The notes below the pieces were generated by a model. The model saw only the letters and a list, made by a program, of their open reading frames with translations. It was not told the DNA's origin and ran no database searches. 64,000 nucleotides of DNA. It comes from Candidatus Flexifilum affinis. Lineage in GTDB: Bacteria; Chloroflexota; Anaerolineae; Aggregatilineales; Phototrophicaceae. Below are positions 17,843 through 26,433 of the stretch, in pieces. Made by a program: the position numbers and the translations under genes. Numbering within the stretch: the first letter of the stretch is position 1; each line of letters begins with the position of its first letter. The stretch covers positions 40,149 to 104,148 of the forward strand of contig JADJPJ010000043.1 in assembly GCA_016713325.1 (NCBI GenBank), read 5' to 3'.

Positions 17843-19162
17843 CTAGAACAGGTCGTTGATTTCGGCGTTGGCCGCGGGCAGAACGTCCGCCGCCTTCGAC
17901 AGGCCGAGGGAGATGGCGTCCATCGCTTCATTCATGATGGTCGTGATCTCGCCGGCGTAGTCGGCGATCGGGAACAGGAAGGTGCCGCCCTCTTCGTTGG
18001 CCTGGTCGACAAAAGCGCTCACGTCGACGCCGGCATCCGCGCGCATCTGCTGCGACATGGCGGCCGCCTCAGGAATGGCCGGGAAGACGACGCCGGACGC
18101 GCCGATGACGTTCTGGCATTCCGCCGAGGCCAGGTACTTGACCCAGGCCCAGGATTCTTCCAGGTTCGGCGTGCCAACCCAGATCGAGTCCGCCAGACCA
18201 TTGAACATGGACTTGCGGCCTTCAGGGCCGGCGGGCAGGCGAGCGAAACCCACTTCGAAGTCGCTAGCCAGGAAGGAGCCGATCATCCAGGAGCCGTTCT
18301 GGGTCACCGCGCCCTGAACGGACTGGAACATGGTGGTCGCGCCGAGGGAGGTGATGTCGGCGAAGGCCGGGGAATAGCCGTATTCCAGGGCCAGATCCGC
18401 CCACCACTGAATGGTGTCGATGAAGCGCGGATCGTCGTAGTTGTAGCTGGTCGCCCACGGGCCTTCATTGAAGGTCCAGCCGAGGCTGGCGGTGTAGGGG
18501 CTCCACTGGGTCTGGCCGTAGCCGCCGCCCATGCCGTCCGGAATGAAGCCGTACTGCACGACGTTGGCCTTGTCGAAGTCGGGGCTGAGGCCGTTGTTGC
18601 CATTGGCGTCGAGGGTCAGCGCGGCGATGGTCTGCAGGAAGGTGCCGCCGTCTTCGAGGTTCCAGGTCAGTTCGTTGAGCGACGCCGGGTCAATGCCGGC
18701 GGCCTCGACCATGGCCTTGTTGAAGATGAGAGCGACAGTGTCCCAGTCCTTGGGCAGACCGAAGCGCTGGCCGTCCTTGACCCACAGGTCGGCGAGGCCG
18801 GGGTAGTAGATATCGGTCGCCACGCCGTCACGTTCGACGAGCGGCTGAATGTCGACGAGCTGCTCGAGGGCGACGAACTCAGGATACTTCGCCAGGTGGT
18901 TGGTGAAGACATCCGGCGCCGTGCCGCTGATGAAGCCGGTGCTGATACCGGTCCAGTAGTCGTCCCAGCCAAGCTGCTCGATGGTGACGGTGATGCCAGG
19001 GTTGGCCGCCATGAAGGCATCGGCGCACTGCTGGTAGGGAGGAAGCTGGTTGGTGTCCCACAGTTGGTAACGGATGGTGACGCCGTCCTGCGCGCTGACG
19101 CTGACCGTCAGAGCCATCAGGGCGACCAGCACAAAAAGGAGTACCGAAACACGACGACTCAT
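17843..19162 (-). CDS. Sugar ABC transporter substrate-binding protein (operon 2)
   Basis: 439 residues from the ATG at 19162 (AAGGAG 9 bases upstream). Residues 1-24 are a signal peptide ending VSVSAQ. Family-1 extracellular binding protein: VTIRYQLWDTNQLPPYQQCA at the start and GSWMIGSFL in the middle are typical. It is the last gene of operon 2 (LacI-MalF-MalG-binding protein), the reverse order to operon 1. Sugar unknown; the nearby GH4 gene suggests an alpha-galactoside, which is inference. Confidence 0.92.
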   Translation of the reverse strand: MSRRVSVLLFVLVALMALTVSVSAQDGVTIRYQLWDTNQLPPYQQCADAFMAANPGITVTIEQLGWDDYWTGISTGFISGTAPDVFTNHLAKYPEFVALEQLVDIQPLVERDGVATDIYYPGLADLWVKDGQRFGLPKDWDTVALIFNKAMVEAAGIDPASLNELTWNLEDGGTFLQTIAALTLDANGNNGLSPDFDKANVVQYGFIPDGMGGGYGQTQWSPYTASLGWTFNEGPWATSYNYDDPRFIDTIQWWADLALEYGYSPAFADITSLGATTMFQSVQGAVTQNGSWMIGSFLASDFEVGFARLPAGPEGRKSMFNGLADSIWVGTPNLEESWAWVKYLASAECQNVIGASGVVFPAIPEAAAMSQQMRADAGVDVSAFVDQANEEGGTFLFPIADYAGEITTIMNEAMDAISLGLSKAADVLPAANAEINDLF

Positions 19163-19239
19163 TGAAACTTTCTCCTTGAGATATTCGATGCGTGCCGATT
19201 GATCAACGGGTCCGTACGCGACCCGAGTGACACCAAGGG

Positions 19240-20181
19240 TTATTTGAAGCCGGAGAACTGGATGGAATCCACGACCCGGCGGCCGAAAAACAGGAACAGC
19301 AGGATGGTCGGCACGATGCTGACGACCGTCCCGGCCATCAGCCCCGTCCAATCCGGCGAGCCCTGCGGCGTCTGCGACTTGAAGACGTTGAGGGCGACCG
19401 TGAGGACGCGCACGTTCTCGTCGCGCCCAACCAGGAAGGGCCACAGATACTCGTTCCAGGCGCCGATGAAGGTCAGCAGGCCGAGTGTGAGCAGCGGGCC
19501 GCGCATGAGCGGCAGCGCAATGCGCCAGAAGACGCCGAACGACGTCGCCCCGTCCAGCATAGCCGCTTCTTCCAGATCCCTGTTCAGGCTGATGAAAAAC
19601 TGGCGCATGAAGAAGACGGCGAACGGACTCATCAGGAAGGCCGGAGCGACGATGCCGGCGAAGGTGCCGATCAGACCCAACTGGCGGATGAGCACGAAGT
19701 TGGGGATGAACAGGACGATGCCGGGGATCATCAGGCCGGTCAGATAGATGAAGAAGATCGTGTCGCGCAGCGGGAACTTGAAGCGCGCGAAGGCGTAGGC
19801 CGCCATCGAGCTGAAGAGCGTCTGCCCGATGGTGATCAGCCCGGCGACGATGAACGAGTTGCGCAGGTAGATCCAGAAGTTAATGGTGCCGGCCGAGAGA
19901 TTGGTCGCGCCTTCGCCCACAATGGTGGCCTGGTCAATCATGCCCAGCACGCGCTGGAAATTGAACAGCGTGGGGTCGGTGGGCAGAAGTTCGGAGGCAT
20001 GCGCGAACAGCGTGCCTGGATCCGGGTTGGTCAGCGCCGTGCGCAGCACCCAGTAGAACGGGAACAGGGTGATGAAGACCATGAAGGCGACGACGATCCA
20101 GGTGATGATCTTGCCAGCATTGTGGCGTCGCGCCTCGCGCCGTTCCAGAGTCCTGACGGCAGTTTGAGAAATGGTTGCCAT
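19240..20181 (-). CDS. MalG-type sugar ABC permease (operon 2)
   Basis: 313 residues, six predicted membrane helices, with an intact EAA loop (EEAAMLDGATSFGVFWRIAL). Full-length, and so a useful reference for the truncated paralogue of operon 1. It follows MalF by 18 bp. No ATPase gene is present in this operon. Confidence 0.93.
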   Translation of the reverse strand: MATISQTAVRTLERREARRHNAGKIITWIVVAFMVFITLFPFYWVLRTALTNPDPGTLFAHASELLPTDPTLFNFQRVLGMIDQATIVGEGATNLSAGTINFWIYLRNSFIVAGLITIGQTLFSSMAAYAFARFKFPLRDTIFFIYLTGLMIPGIVLFIPNFVLIRQLGLIGTFAGIVAPAFLMSPFAVFFMRQFFISLNRDLEEAAMLDGATSFGVFWRIALPLMRGPLLTLGLLTFIGAWNEYLWPFLVGRDENVRVLTVALNVFKSQTPQGSPDWTGLMAGTVVSIVPTILLFLFFGRRVVDSIQFSGFK

Positions 20182-20199
20182 GAGTCTTTCCCTCCCGGC

Positions 20200-21141
20200 C
20201 TACTGGTAATCCGCGAGGTCGGATTGACCGGCGCGCAGATAGCGAGTCTGGATGATGGTGACGGTGATGAGGATGGCGAACAGCACCACCGAGGCAGCCG
20301 TGGCCACGCCCATGTTGATGCGCCGCTCGAAGACCTGCTCGTAGATATAGACGATGATGGTGCGCGTGGCGCCTGCCGGACCGCCTTCGGTGGCGACGGC
20401 GATGGTGTCGAAGATCTGGAAGGAGCCGATGACCGACGTGACGATTACGAAGACCAGGACCGGACGCAGCAGCGGCAGGGTGATGCCCCAGAACTGCTCC
20501 CAGACGTTGGCGCCATCGACGGTAGCCGCTTCATAGAGCGACTTGGGGATGGTCTTGAGGCCGGCGAAGATCAGGATGGCGTTGTAGCCCATGTGGCGCC
20601 AGATGTTGACGCCGGCGATCGAGGCGATCGCCTGATTCGGGTCTCCAAAGAAGCCCTGCTTGCCAATGCCGATGTTCTGCAGAAAGAGATTGATCAGGCC
20701 CAGGGTCGGGTCGAGCAGCCAGACGAAGAGCATGGCGACGATGACGTTGGGCATGAGCCAGGGCAGGATCATGACGCCGCGCAGGAGCGACGAATTGGAC
20801 ACGCGCTCCAGGAAGACGGCGATGACGACGGCCAGCACGGTCTGGATCGGGATGTTCCAGAGCACATAGGTGACGGTGATTTGCAGCGCCCGCCAGAAGC
20901 GATCGTCGGCGAAAATCTCCTGATAGTTGGCAATGCCAACGAATTCGGCGTCGGTCAGCAGGTTCCATTCGTGGAAGCTGATGATCACGCTGCGAATGGC
21001 GGGAACGGCGAAGAAGGCGATAAAGCCGATCAGACTGGGCAGAATGAAAAAATACCCCAGGAAGACCTGATTATTGGCCAGACGGCCGATCAGACTGGGC
21101 TGTCCTTTTTGAGATGCAGCGCCTACTTTTACGGCGGCCAC
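20200..21141 (-). CDS. MalF-type sugar ABC permease (operon 2)
   Basis: 313 residues, six predicted helices, EAA loop YEAATVDGANVWEQFWGITL. Lies 12 bp downstream of the LacI gene in the same operon and pairs with the MalG-type permease that follows. Confidence 0.93.
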   Translation of the reverse strand: MAAVKVGAASQKGQPSLIGRLANNQVFLGYFFILPSLIGFIAFFAVPAIRSVIISFHEWNLLTDAEFVGIANYQEIFADDRFWRALQITVTYVLWNIPIQTVLAVVIAVFLERVSNSSLLRGVMILPWLMPNVIVAMLFVWLLDPTLGLINLFLQNIGIGKQGFFGDPNQAIASIAGVNIWRHMGYNAILIFAGLKTIPKSLYEAATVDGANVWEQFWGITLPLLRPVLVFVIVTSVIGSFQIFDTIAVATEGGPAGATRTIIVYIYEQVFERRINMGVATAASVVLFAILITVTIIQTRYLRAGQSDLADYQ

Positions 21142-21153
21142 GGATCCCTCCCC

Positions 21154-22230
21154 CTATTTCGAATAACCTAAGTGTTGTCGGGACTCGGCGTGCTGGGCTA
21201 CCCCACAGGACTGGCGCACCACCAACTGAGTCTCCAGCGTGATATGTTTTTCTTCCGGCGCATCCCCCTCGATCAGCGCCAGCAGCATTTGCGCCGCCAG
21301 CCGCCCCTGCTCGATGTCCGGCTCGTTGACGGTGGTGAGCGGCGGCGTGAAGTAACTGGCCAACCGGATGTCGTCGAAACCCGCTACGGCAATATCTTCG
21401 GGAATGCGCAGTCCTGCTTCGTCGATCGCCCGGTAAGCCCCGACCGCCATGACATCGTTCATGGCATAGACGGCGGTGGGCAGTGGGGATTCCTGAAGAA
21501 TCTGCTTCATCGCTTCATAGCCGGTCTCCGGATCATAATCGCCGTAGCGCACCAGCTTCGGATCAAACGGGCAGCCCGCCTGACGAAGGGTGTCGCGGAA
21601 GACGCGCAGGCGGCGCTCGGCGTGCGGACTGGTCATCGCCGGGGCATAGGGAATGCAGGCGACGCGGCAGTGGCCAAGATCGATCAGGTGCTGTACGACG
21701 GCGCGCACCCCCCTGAATTTGTCGACCTCGACGGAGTAGACATCCGGGTGAATATTGTTGAGCGAGACGACGGCCAGCCCCTGCTGAGTGCAGTTGAGGA
21801 TCTGGCGGATGTCGTCGGCGCTGGGGTGGGAGAAACTGACGATGACGCCGGCCGCTTCCTTGCTTTGCAGCAGATCGGCGTAAACGTTCTGCGTGCCGGT
21901 GCGGTCGAGCTGGACCAAAACGCGCCAGTCGGTGTGCTCGGTGGCCTGACCGATGCCGGTCAGCACCTTGGGAATATATTCGTCGAGCCAGATCTGAGAA
22001 TGCGGGTGAGAAAGGACAAGGGCAATGTTGTTGCTGCGCCCGCGCGCCAGCGAACGTGCCGCCATGTCGGGGACATAGTTGAGTTCGCGCGCCGCCTGGA
22101 GGACCCGTTCCTTGGTCTCCGGGCTGATGTTGGCGTCCTCGACGTTGTTCAGCACGAAGCTGACGGTCGTCTGAGAGACTCCGGCGCGTTCGGCAACCTG
22201 TTTACTGGTGGTACGGCGCTGCTTTTTCAC
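21154..22230 (-). CDS. LacI-family repressor (operon 2)
   Basis: 358 residues. Helix-turn-helix at residues 8-30 (SKQVAERAGVSQTTVSFVLN), hinge helix (VPDMAARSLARG), then the effector-binding domain to about 335. It is the first gene of operon 2, so it would control its own and the transporter's expression from the operator cluster at 22254-22288. Confidence 0.93.
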   Translation of the reverse strand: MKKQRRTTSKQVAERAGVSQTTVSFVLNNVEDANISPETKERVLQAARELNYVPDMAARSLARGRSNNIALVLSHPHSQIWLDEYIPKVLTGIGQATEHTDWRVLVQLDRTGTQNVYADLLQSKEAAGVIVSFSHPSADDIRQILNCTQQGLAVVSLNNIHPDVYSVEVDKFRGVRAVVQHLIDLGHCRVACIPYAPAMTSPHAERRLRVFRDTLRQAGCPFDPKLVRYGDYDPETGYEAMKQILQESPLPTAVYAMNDVMAVGAYRAIDEAGLRIPEDIAVAGFDDIRLASYFTPPLTTVNEPDIEQGRLAAQMLLALIEGDAPEEKHITLETQLVVRQSCGVAQHAESRQHLGYSK

Positions 22231-22253
22231 AACCCAATTTCCAGCAAGAAACG

Positions 22254-22288
22254 TTTACTAAAGCGCATTACTAAAGCGCATTAGTAAA
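22254..22288 (-). promoter_or_regulatory. LacI operator cluster of sugar operon 2
   Basis: Inverted arms TTTACTAA (22254-22261) and TTAGTAAA (22281-22288) bracket a 13-bp direct repeat, TTACTAAAGCGCA, present twice (22255 and 22269). The whole resembles two overlapping operators 24 bp upstream of the LacI start. TTAGTAAACG on the minus strand is nearly the core of the operon 1 operator. Confidence 0.75.
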
Positions 22289-22330
22289 TTAGCACAAGAT
22301 TCGTTACGGTGTCAAGGGGTCAGTGTAAAC

Positions 22331-22614
22331 TTAGGAGGAATGAGAAAAAGAAGTGATGAGGGATGAGGGAATGCAGGACTGAGTGGAAAGTGCTGAGGAC
22401 TGAGGAAGAGAAGTTATGAGAGACGAGAAATGAGAGATGAGCGGTCACGATTTGGCGTGTTTTTGGGCGGGCACATTGGCCCGCCCCTACCGTCAATTAT
22501 GGTGGCATAGAGGCGGACGTGTAAACGAAGTTTGCCTGTGTCCGCCCGCAACAAACTCTGCAACACAACCCCCTCAGCAACTCGTTTCTCATCTCTCGTC
22601 TCTCATTTCTTCTT
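22331..22614. repeat. Inverted pair of purine-rich repeats around a palindrome
   Basis: The gap 22231-22614 has no gene. After the operator, 22331-22440 is a purine-rich run of GATGAGGGATGAGGG, GGACTGAG and ATGAGAGACGAGAAATGAG units. 22578-22617 is the reverse complement type (CTCGTTTCTCATCTCTCGTC). Between them lie GGGCGGGC/GCCCGCCC (22465-22486) plus CTAC, and a GTAAACGAAGTTTGC palindrome at about 22521. Confidence 0.65.
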
Positions 22615-23544
22615 TTAATCACCCCTCAGCCACCCGACTACGCGCGCCTCGTACTCCGCCGGCACGGTGCGCAGGCCGCCAATGTGCCCGCCTTCCGGGA
22701 TGACCCACACCTCGGCGCGGCCGGGTGCTGCTTCCGCATAGGTGTTGGCGTATTCCACCTCGTCGGTAGCGTCCGCCGCGGCGATCAGCAGGAAGCGGGT
22801 CGCCCCGGAGTCGCGGATCGAGTCCTGCATGGCGATCGGCGCATCGTCTCCGGTGATCAGCCGCACCACGGTGTAGCCGATCCACGGCTGCAGCCCGCGA
22901 ACCGTGTCGGCATGGGAGGCGATGGCGCGGAACTCGGCCATCGAGCGGTGGGCCGTGCCCTCGCTGACGATGGCGGTCATGGCCGGGTTGGCCGAGGCCG
23001 CGCCGACCAGCACCTCGCCGCCCAGGGACAACCCCAGCCCGCCGATGGTCGTCACCTCGGGTTGGCCGCTCAGGAAGGTCACCGCCGCGGCCACATCCGC
23101 GCCGCCCTCCCAGCCATAGAGGTTGGTCTGGCCTTCACTTTCGCCGTGCCCGCGCTGATCGTAGGTCAGGACGCCGAAGCCGTGGCGGGCCAGCATCTCG
23201 GCATAGGGCCGCACACCCTCGCGGGAATTGCTCGCCCCGTGGACCAGCACGACGGCAGGTCCTGGCTCTGCGCCGCTTTGCGGTCGGGCATACCAGGCCG
23301 CCAGCCGGACGCCGTCAGCGGTCGTCAGGGTGAGCGCCTCAAAGCCCTCCGGCGGGGCGCCCACCGGTTCGCGCGGCATCGACGTGGCGGCGATGCCGAA
23401 TCCGACCGGGACGACGACGAAGGTGACGATCACAAAGAGCAAGACGAGAAGGATCGCGAGTCGAAGAAGCAGGCGCGGCAGCCGGGCGCGGAGGGTGCGC
23501 TCGCGGGCCTGGGTCATGGGAGGGACATTGGCGGGATCGGTCAT
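22615..23544 (-). CDS. Membrane-anchored alpha/beta hydrolase
   Basis: 309 residues. One hydrophobic helix at 25-50, then an alpha/beta-hydrolase fold: VVLVHGASNS (98-107, oxyanion region), YDQRGHGESEG, nucleophile S173 in GLSLGG, an Asp in AAADATDEV and the final His in PEGGHIGGL. The catalytic triad is complete. Substrate not predictable; esterase or lipase-like enzymes of this class are common. Likely anchored with the enzyme domain outside the membrane. Confidence 0.85.
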   Translation of the reverse strand: MTDPANVPPMTQARERTLRARLPRLLLRLAILLVLLFVIVTFVVVPVGFGIAATSMPREPVGAPPEGFEALTLTTADGVRLAAWYARPQSGAEPGPAVVLVHGASNSREGVRPYAEMLARHGFGVLTYDQRGHGESEGQTNLYGWEGGADVAAAVTFLSGQPEVTTIGGLGLSLGGEVLVGAASANPAMTAIVSEGTAHRSMAEFRAIASHADTVRGLQPWIGYTVVRLITGDDAPIAMQDSIRDSGATRFLLIAAADATDEVEYANTYAEAAPGRAEVWVIPEGGHIGGLRTVPAEYEARVVGWLRGD

Positions 23545-23655
23545 TTCACACTTCGCAGAGTCAACCGGAGCGGCCTCCCGCGCTGGGACGCAGCGCCCCG
23601 ACGGGCGGAGTGTAACGCTTTGCTGGGTGGAGGGGGTGTGGGGTTCAGGTTGGAC

Positions 23656-24255
23656 CTACCCCGCGTCTTCTTCGTCCACCCAATCCTCGTCGGCCCAGTC
23701 GTCGTCCTCCGCAGCGGCTTCTTCGTCATGCGGCAGCGGCTCGATGCGGTCGGCCAGGGCGCTCAGCACGTTGTAGATGATCGGGCAGCTGGCGGCCCCC
23801 TCGACGGCGTCTTCCATGTTGTAGCGGAATTCCGGCGTGAGCTGGGGGTAGACGCGGCAGGCGTGCGGCCGGTGCTCGTAGATGCTGCACAGGTTGCCGG
23901 CCAGGAGTGGGCAGGGATGGACGGGGATGATCGCCCACTCGTCCTGCTCGGCGCCGCGCTCCTGATCCGCATGGCGGGTCACGATCTCGTCCGGCGAGAT
24001 GTGCAGCGCCGCCGACAGCCGCGGGATGTCGTCCGGCACCAGGCAGACGTCGAGCGTGCGGCAGCAGTTGGCGCACTGCGTGCAGTCGATTTGCGCGGCG
24101 ACCCGCTCATAGAGCGAGTCGATCAGCGTGTCCAGCGCCGTGTCGCTGAGCGTGCCGTCGAATTCGATGGCCTCGCGCAAGCTGTTGAATTCCTCCCAGC
24201 GCGACGCCGCCATCCGCCGCACCGTGTCCAGATCCGTGATCAGTCGGTCTGCCAT
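23656..24255 (-). CDS. YkgJ-family cysteine-cluster protein
   Basis: 199 residues from the ATG at 24255 with GAGGTGG 5 bases upstream; an in-frame GTG at 24264 is less likely. The defining motif CTQCANCCR is followed by CPLLAGNLCSIYEHRPHACR, the Zn/Fe-chelating pattern of the YkgJ (UPF0153) family. Function in the family is unsettled; metal binding is expected. The C-terminal 25 residues are almost entirely acidic (EEAAAEDDDWADEDW). Confidence 0.88.
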   Translation of the reverse strand: MADRLITDLDTVRRMAASRWEEFNSLREAIEFDGTLSDTALDTLIDSLYERVAAQIDCTQCANCCRTLDVCLVPDDIPRLSAALHISPDEIVTRHADQERGAEQDEWAIIPVHPCPLLAGNLCSIYEHRPHACRVYPQLTPEFRYNMEDAVEGAASCPIIYNVLSALADRIEPLPHDEEAAAEDDDWADEDWVDEEDAG

Positions 24256-24649
24256 GATCTCCACCTCGCGCCGGTCCTGCCGGCGTTATTTGTTTGCGCG
24301 TGCCCACCCCCGCTCCATTGTTGCGCCCCGAAAGGGGGGCCCCGGGGGGGCCCGGGGGCCCCCCCCCCCCCCCGCGGGCCCCCCCCCCCCCCCCGGGGGG
24401 GGGGGGGGGGGAGAGGGAGCAGGGGGGGGGGGCAGATCGCTCCCCCGCTCCATTGTAGCGATCCGGAAGCGGGGGAGGAAGCGGCAGGGCACGAGGCTGA
24501 GCCACACTGTAAACAATCTGTAAACTCCCGTGGAGTTTGTGCAACGTGCCAAACGTCCCCCCTGCAACGCATTACAAACATTACGCTATAATGGCGCCGC
24601 TTCCCAGACCAATGGATTAGTTATGACGTGGGAGCGAGGTGCAACGAGA
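24256..24649. other. Intergenic region with G/C homopolymer tract and promoter
   Basis: About 24327-24435 consists of long runs of C then G, up to 17 identical bases, interrupted by a few others. It is flanked by near-identical direct repeats CCCCGCTCCATTGTTGCG (about 24308) and CCCCGCTCCATTGTAGCG (about 24444). Such tracts are prone to sequencing and assembly error. Downstream is the promoter of the Gld-type operon. Confidence 0.7.
24563..24592 (+). promoter_or_regulatory. Promoter of the Gld-type ABC operon
   Basis: TGCAAC (24563-24568), 18-bp spacer, perfect TATAAT (24587-24592), 58 bp before the chosen start. Confidence 0.6.
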
Positions 24650-25627
24650 ATGATAGAAGTGCAGAATCTCGTGAAGAAGTACGGGGAGGTGGCGGCCGTC
24701 AATGGCATCACCTTCTCTGCCGAGCCGGGGCAGGTGACCGGGTTCCTCGGTCCGAACGGCGCAGGCAAAACCACGACCATGCGCATCCTGACGGGGTTCA
24801 TGCCGCCGACCGACGGGATTGCCAGGGTTGCGGGGTTTGATGTCTTCGACAAAAGTCTGGAGGTTCGGCGGCGTGTCGGTTATCTGCCGGAAAGTGTGCC
24901 CCTGTACCGGGACATGACGGCGCGAAACTATCTCGTCTACATCGGCGAGATTCGCGGCATCAAGCGGCCGCGCTCCCGCGCCGACGAGGTGCTGGAGCGA
25001 GTCGGGCTGGCCAGCCGAGCCAACAGCCGGATTCGGACGCTGTCCAAAGGCATGAAGCAGCGCGTGGGGCTGGCCCAGGCGCTCATTCATAATCCGCCGG
25101 TGCTGATCCTGGACGAGCCGACGATCGGCCTGGACCCGCTGCAAGTGCTGGAACTGCGCCAGCTCGTCGCCGACCTGGGACGGGACCACACGGTGCTCTT
25201 CAGCACCCACATTCTGAGCGAGGCCGAGCAGGTCTGCGACAAGGTCGTGATCATCAACCGGGGCGAAATCATCGCGTCGGGCAACCCCAACGATCTGCGG
25301 GCCAGCCTGGAACGCGGAGCGCGGGTGCTGGTGCGGGCGGACGCCCCGGCCGGCGCGCTGCGCGACCTGGTGGCGAGCGTCAAGAGCGTGAAGTCGGCCG
25401 AGATCGGGATGAACGGCGTGGTGGCCACCCCGGCCAGCGCCGACCGCGACCCGCGCGCCGAGATCGCCGTGGCGGTCGTGCAGAAGAACTGGAAGCTGAC
25501 GGAAATTCGCCCGCTGGCGGTCAACCTGGAGGACATCTTCCTGGAGGTCACGCGGCGGCAAGCGCAGGCCGCTGAGCAGCCGGCACCCGGCGAGCCGCAA
25601 GTTGCCCCCGCGGAGGCAGGATCATGA
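24650..25627 (+). CDS. ABC transporter ATPase, GldA-like
   Basis: 325 residues from the ATG at 24650 (MIEVQNLVKKYG); an upstream ATG at 24623 is possible. Walker A GPNGAGKTT, signature LSKGMKQRVGLAQAL, Walker B VLILDEPTIGLD, H-loop FSTHIL. The 100-residue C-terminal extension fits the GldA/CcmA-type ABC-2 exporters. It overlaps the next permease gene by ATGA. Together with the next three genes it forms the conserved ATPase - ABC-2 permease - GldG - DUF4340 cassette. Confidence 0.92.
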   Translation: MIEVQNLVKKYGEVAAVNGITFSAEPGQVTGFLGPNGAGKTTTMRILTGFMPPTDGIARVAGFDVFDKSLEVRRRVGYLPESVPLYRDMTARNYLVYIGEIRGIKRPRSRADEVLERVGLASRANSRIRTLSKGMKQRVGLAQALIHNPPVLILDEPTIGLDPLQVLELRQLVADLGRDHTVLFSTHILSEAEQVCDKVVIINRGEIIASGNPNDLRASLERGARVLVRADAPAGALRDLVASVKSVKSAEIGMNGVVATPASADRDPRAEIAVAVVQKNWKLTEIRPLAVNLEDIFLEVTRRQAQAAEQPAPGEPQVAPAEAGS

Positions 25628-26430
25628 CGGATACCCCCACGTTTCACACCGAGAAGATCGATCACGTCGTCGAGAGCGGGGCGTCATTCCCCTTCTGGAC
25701 GGTGTTCAAGCGTGAATTCAGCGCTTATTTCCGCTCGCCGGTGGCCTACGGCATCGCCTTCGCGGTGCTGCTGTTCCTCGGCGTGCTGTTCAACGGTTAC
25801 ATCACTTTCGCCAATCAGAGCCAGCAGACCCCGGCCGATTCAACGATCGTGCCGTCGTGGCTGGTCTTCCTGATGTTCCTGATCGCGCCACTCCTGACGA
25901 TGCGCTTGATCGCCGAAGAGTCGCGCGAGGGGACGCTGGAAGTGCTGATGACCCTGCCGATGCACGAAGGGCAGTTCATCATCGGCAAATTCCTGGCGGC
26001 CTGGGGCTATTACACCGTGCTGCTGCTGCTGACGGCGGTCTTCCACCTGATCCTGACGACGCTGGGCGTGCCCGACCTGGGCGCGGCCTTTGGCGCGTAT
26101 TTCGGCGCGTGGCTGTACGGCGGCGCGGCGATCGCCATTGCCATGATCTTCTCGGCCATCACGGAAGATCAGATCGTGGCCGCCTTCCTGGGCTTCGCGA
26201 CCATCCTGGTGCTGTACCTGTCGGATGTCGCGGCGCAGTGGATTGCCGGGCAGGGCGCGATCGGCGGGACGGCGGAATTCATCCGTGAGCTGGGTTTGCA
26301 GGCGCACTACGACGCGACACTGGCGCGCGGCATCGTCCGTCTGGAAGACATCCTGTACTTCGTCTTCCTGATGATCGGCGCGCTGTTCATCACCACGCGA
26401 ATCGTCGAGATTCGCCGTTGGAGGGCATGA
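25624..26430 (+). CDS. ABC-2 type permease, GldF-like
   Basis: 268 residues, six predicted helices beginning AYGIAFAVLLFLGVLF. The motif MRLIAEESREGTLEVLMTLP is characteristic of ABC-2 permeases of this group. Translationally coupled to the ATPase (4-bp overlap) and followed after 3 bp by the GldG-like gene. Confidence 0.92.
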   Translation: MTDTPTFHTEKIDHVVESGASFPFWTVFKREFSAYFRSPVAYGIAFAVLLFLGVLFNGYITFANQSQQTPADSTIVPSWLVFLMFLIAPLLTMRLIAEESREGTLEVLMTLPMHEGQFIIGKFLAAWGYYTVLLLLTAVFHLILTTLGVPDLGAAFGAYFGAWLYGGAAIAIAMIFSAITEDQIVAAFLGFATILVLYLSDVAAQWIAGQGAIGGTAEFIRELGLQAHYDATLARGIVRLEDILYFVFLMIGALFITTRIVEIRRWRA

Positions 26431-26433
26431 GAC

